Assembly: GCA_900542175.1 (NCBI GenBank)
Contig: UQNC01000013.1
Span: 1 to 43,594, forward strand
DNA length: 43,594 bases
Origin: an uncultured Collinsella sp.
GTDB lineage: Bacteria > Actinomycetota > Coriobacteriia > Coriobacteriales > Coriobacteriaceae
Direction: 5' to 3'
Shown here: positions 40,829-43,594 of the stretch, one piece after another
Numbering within the stretch: the stretch's first letter is position 1
Layout: the number at the start of each line of letters is the position of its first letter
Made by a program: the position numbers and the translations under genes
Notes under the pieces: generated by a model
What the model saw: the letters and a program-made list of their open reading frames with translations, nothing else
The model's database searches: none
Told to the model about the DNA's origin: nothing

Positions 40829-42112
40829 TTGGATATTATCCGCGTTGAGGGTGGCCACGCCATCGGAGGTTCCGTGCCTGTTTCGGGTGCCAAGAACTCC
40901 GCGCTCAAACTTATGGCGGCAACGCTTCTGGCGCCGGGCAAGACGACGCTGCAGAACGTGCCTGATATTTCCGATGTCCACGTGATGGGCAAGGTGCTCA
41001 AGGGTATGGGCGCTACGATCGATGTTCTCGACGAGCACACGCTCGAGATCGATACCTCCCAAGTCGATTCTTGGGAGGCTCCCTATGAGCTCGTTGCCAA
41101 GATGCGCGCTTCCACTGCCGTGATGGGACCCCTGCTGGGCCGTTTCCATCGCGCCAAGATCGCCATGCCCGGCGGCTGCAACCTGGGCGCTCGCAAGATC
41201 GACATGCATATCTTGGGTCTTGAGGCCTTGGGCGTTGAGTTCGATACCGCCCACGGCTATATCAACGCCAACGCGCCCCAGGGCCTGCACGGTACCACCG
41301 TCACGCTCGAGTTTGCCAGTGTCGGTGCGACCGAGAACCTCATCATGGCCTCCGTTCGCGCGCAGGGTACCACGGTTATCGATAATGCCGCCCGCGAGCC
41401 CGAGATCGTCGATCTCGCCAACATGCTCAACGAGATGGGTGCCAAGATTGTCGGCGCCGGTACGCCTGTCGTGACCATTGAGGGCGTGGAGGAGCTGCAT
41501 CCCGTTAGCCATCGCGTGGTGGGTGACCGCATCGAGGCCGGTACCTTTATCGTTGCCGGCGCGTTGATGGCCGACGATCGCGGTGTCGATGTTACGGGCT
41601 TTTGCCCCATTCATTTGGGCATGGTGCTCAAGAAGATGGAGCTCATGGGTATCGACTGCGAGCGCGTCGAGGATGGCGTCCATGTAAACCGTGTCGAGCG
41701 CATCAAGCCGGTCGACATCCAGACCCTTCCGTTCCCCGGCTTCCCGACGGACATGCAGGCGCAGATTATGGTACTCTCCGCCCTTGCCGATGGTAGCTCC
41801 GTTATCACCGAGAACATCTTCGAGAATCGCTTTATGTTCGCATCCGAGCTGGTGCGCATGGGCGCCGATATTCGCATCGAGAGCCATCACGCTATGATTC
41901 ACGGCGTCAAGGGCTTCTCCGGCGCTCAGGTAACCTCACCGGATCTTCGTGGTGGCGCGGCGCTCGTCGTTGCCGGCCTCATTGCCGACGGCACGACCGA
42001 GGTCTCGGCCATCCATCACATTAAGCGCGGCTACGAACAGTTTGTTGAAAAGCTGCAGGCGCTTGGCGCTCATGTCGAGCACGCCACTGTTCCCGATCCC
42101 GTCATCTACTAA
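40829..42112 (+). CDS. murA: UDP-N-acetylglucosamine 1-carboxyvinyltransferase
   Basis: The 427-residue protein has the EPSP-synthase-like fold with the KN pair at 22-23 (SGAKNSALKLMAA) and the catalytic Cys117 in MPGGCNLG, so it should be fosfomycin-sensitive unless other changes matter. The late motif FPGFPTDMQAQ is present. It transfers enolpyruvate from PEP to UDP-GlcNAc, the first committed step of peptidoglycan synthesis. TTG 40829 is the chosen start, as GAAAGGG lies upstream and the protein begins in the family frame there. murA next to the atp operon is usual in Gram-positive bacteria. Confidence 0.95.
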   Translation: MDIIRVEGGHAIGGSVPVSGAKNSALKLMAATLLAPGKTTLQNVPDISDVHVMGKVLKGMGATIDVLDEHTLEIDTSQVDSWEAPYELVAKMRASTAVMGPLLGRFHRAKIAMPGGCNLGARKIDMHILGLEALGVEFDTAHGYINANAPQGLHGTTVTLEFASVGATENLIMASVRAQGTTVIDNAAREPEIVDLANMLNEMGAKIVGAGTPVVTIEGVEELHPVSHRVVGDRIEAGTFIVAGALMADDRGVDVTGFCPIHLGMVLKKMELMGIDCERVEDGVHVNRVERIKPVDIQTLPFPGFPTDMQAQIMVLSALADGSSVITENIFENRFMFASELVRMGADIRIESHHAMIHGVKGFSGAQVTSPDLRGGAALVVAGLIADGTTEVSAIHHIKRGYEQFVEKLQALGAHVEHATVPDPVIY

Positions 42113-42124
42113 TGCAGGTTGCCT

Positions 42125-43354
42125 ATGTTTAAGAAAAAGCCCATTACGGAATCTCGAAGACCTTCGACCGGCGCTCAGGCAAAAATCTATAGCCGCGATA
42201 ATGTTGCCCGCTATTCCGAGCGCGCTCGTCAGCGCCGTCGCGGTCATACGGTTCGCCGCGTCGCGCTCATTGCTGTGCTCGGTGTGCTGTTGAGCGCTAC
42301 GACTGCCGCCGGCCTGTGGTTTGCCACCATTATGGGCAAGCTCGGCGATTCCAACGTCATTACCGACAACCTGCGCCAGATCCTGGTTGATACCGACGAG
42401 GCAAAGGACCCGTTCTACGTGCTACTCCTTGGCACTGACGGTCGCCCGGGCGAGGATACATACCGCGCCGACTCGATTATCCTGACGCGTATCGATCCCA
42501 CGCAAAAGCAGGCGACGCTCATCTCCATTCCGCGCGATACCAAGGTCGTCTACAACGGCTCGACCATGAAGATCAACGCCTGCCATACCTACGGCGGCGC
42601 CGAAGCCATGGTCCAGGCGGTCAACGAGCTGTGCGGTGTCCAGATTTCCCACTATGCCGAGGTCAGCTTCGACGGCATGCAGTCGCTTATTGATTCGGTC
42701 GGCGGCATCGACATTAACGCAACCGACGATGTCGACGACCCCGAGCATCTCGACATTAAGATCACCGCCGGTCAGCAGCACATGGATGGCGCGACCGCCC
42801 TTACCTATGCCCGTTGCCGCTACATCTATGCCGATGGCGACTACACACGCATGCGCCACCAGCGTCAGGTGCTCGGCGCCCTCGCCAACCAGATCCTCAA
42901 CAACTTCGATGCCACCAAGGTCTTCGACCTCGTCAATTCGCTGTCCGACATGCTCGTGACCGATATGAGCGTTCAGGACATCGTCTCTACGGTCAATGCC
43001 ATGCGCGGCATGGATGTTGACGGCATCTATTCGGCCAACTTGCCTTCGTATGCCGATGCCAGCACCATGATTGATGGCGTGAGCTACGTCTTTGTCTACG
43101 AGGACGAGCTTAAGGAAATGATGGAGCGCGTCGACGCTGGTAAGGATCCCAAGGGCCCCAATACCATGGGCCAGTCCGATGGCTCCAGCTCTACGATCGG
43201 CGACCTGAACAACAACACGTCCGATGATTACGCCAACGGCACCGCAACCTCATCGGTTAGCTCTGACGATTCGGACGATTCGACTGATTCGAGCGACTCG
43301 GACTACTACGAAGAGCCCACCGGCGACGGCAACGGCTACGAAGCCAACTACTAG
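42125..43354 (+). CDS. LytR-CpsA-Psr (LCP) family cell-wall glycopolymer transferase
   Basis: The 409-residue protein has a basic cytoplasmic N-terminus, one membrane helix (VALIAVLGVLLSATTAAGLW), and the LCP domain outside the cell: FYVLLLGTDGRPGE, YRADSIILTRIDP, SIPRDTKV with the key Arg-Asp, and TYARCRY followed by DYTRMRHQRQVLGAL. LCP enzymes attach teichoic acids or other glycopolymers to peptidoglycan from a polyprenyl carrier. The C-terminal 70 residues are low complexity, rich in Ser and Asp (DDSDDSTDSSDSD), likely unstructured in the wall. The ATG at 42125 has a weak AGG site. It follows murA by 12 bases, so the two cell-wall genes are probably co-transcribed. Confidence 0.92.
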   Translation: MFKKKPITESRRPSTGAQAKIYSRDNVARYSERARQRRRGHTVRRVALIAVLGVLLSATTAAGLWFATIMGKLGDSNVITDNLRQILVDTDEAKDPFYVLLLGTDGRPGEDTYRADSIILTRIDPTQKQATLISIPRDTKVVYNGSTMKINACHTYGGAEAMVQAVNELCGVQISHYAEVSFDGMQSLIDSVGGIDINATDDVDDPEHLDIKITAGQQHMDGATALTYARCRYIYADGDYTRMRHQRQVLGALANQILNNFDATKVFDLVNSLSDMLVTDMSVQDIVSTVNAMRGMDVDGIYSANLPSYADASTMIDGVSYVFVYEDELKEMMERVDAGKDPKGPNTMGQSDGSSSTIGDLNNNTSDDYANGTATSSVSSDDSDDSTDSSDSDYYEEPTGDGNGYEANY

Positions 43355-43356
43355 AG

Positions 43357-43509
43357 TTACGCGGTTTTACCAAACCGCGTAACCGCTCGACGCTGCGCGC
43401 CGCCCAGAGCGACAATTTGTCATTCAAAAGGCAGGGCATGACAAGAAGGTCAATGCCCTGCCTTTTTCATGCCAACTTGTTCGCTCTGGACGTCGCTCGC
43501 TGACGTTGA
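43357..43509. repeat. Intergenic structured element, full copy (C), with terminator hairpin
   Basis: Head TTACGCGGTTT-TACC-AAACCGCGTAA, eleven perfect pairs. Outer stem CCAGAGCGA with TCGCTCTGG. Inner hairpin AAAAGGCAGGGCAT ... ATGCCCTGCCTTTT, where one A-T pair of copies A and B is a G-C pair here. It begins two bases after the LCP stop codon and should end the murA-LCP transcript. The remaining bases to 43594 show no gene I can support. Confidence 0.75.
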
Positions 43510-43594
43510 TTCAACCAGCGATGCCGACTACACCCCTTGGGTACCGTCAAGATTCTTTCGCAAATTGATCGAGGCGGCCTCGGCCCCGCCTTGC

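Overview
The window is high-GC chromosomal DNA that looks like a gut actinobacterium of class Coriobacteriia, most likely Collinsella or a close relative. This rests on the codon use, the protein sequences, the gene order prfA-prmC-sua5 ... upp-atp-murA, and the many short intergenic palindromes. It is an inference from memory and was not tested by a search. No tRNA, rRNA or CRISPR array is visible.

Layout. 1-550: the 3' part of an IS110-family recombinase gene, fused to a C-terminal helix-turn-helix. 795-5239: an SDR, an OFA-type carrier and a Gfo/Idh oxidoreductase on the minus strand, with a divergent LysR regulator; this looks like an uncharacterised catabolic operon. 5444-9669: a MarR regulator and a heterodimeric ABC exporter pair, with a clear promoter and a palindromic operator. 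9880-13573: a PdxK-like kinase, a TIGR04076 protein, a broken DUF4143 ATPase, a low-molecular-weight phosphatase and an MFS carrier. 13735-19744: a prenylated-FMN decarboxylase locus. 19977-26521: an acidic one-pass membrane protein, a LacX-like epimerase, a polar amino acid ABC importer and an M20 peptidase. 26754-33576: prfA, prmC, an inserted hicAB module, sua5, glpK and upp. 33857-43354: the complete F1Fo ATP synthase operon, murA and an LCP protein.

The most interesting part is 13.6-19.7 kb. One gene (13735-14682) joins an LpdD-like domain to a type I isopentenyl-diphosphate isomerase. It is followed by a DASS-type anion carrier, a UbiD decarboxylase resembling gallate decarboxylase LpdC, a UbiX flavin prenyltransferase and a MerR regulator. 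IPP isomerase makes DMAPP, the source of the prenyl group that UbiX adds to FMN. The cassette could therefore supply the prenyl donor, make and perhaps chaperone prFMN, import an aromatic acid and decarboxylate it. Near-identical palindromes (consensus CTGTATTG-N3-CAATACAG) precede both the fusion gene and the carrier gene, which suggests one shared regulator.

The intergenic DNA is rich in repeats. A roughly 150-165 bp element with a head hairpin, an outer stem and an inner terminator hairpin occurs in four forms plus one head-only copy. Its stems differ by compensating changes. A second family of about 30-37 bp palindromes sits directly after several stop codons. Neither family contains a gene.
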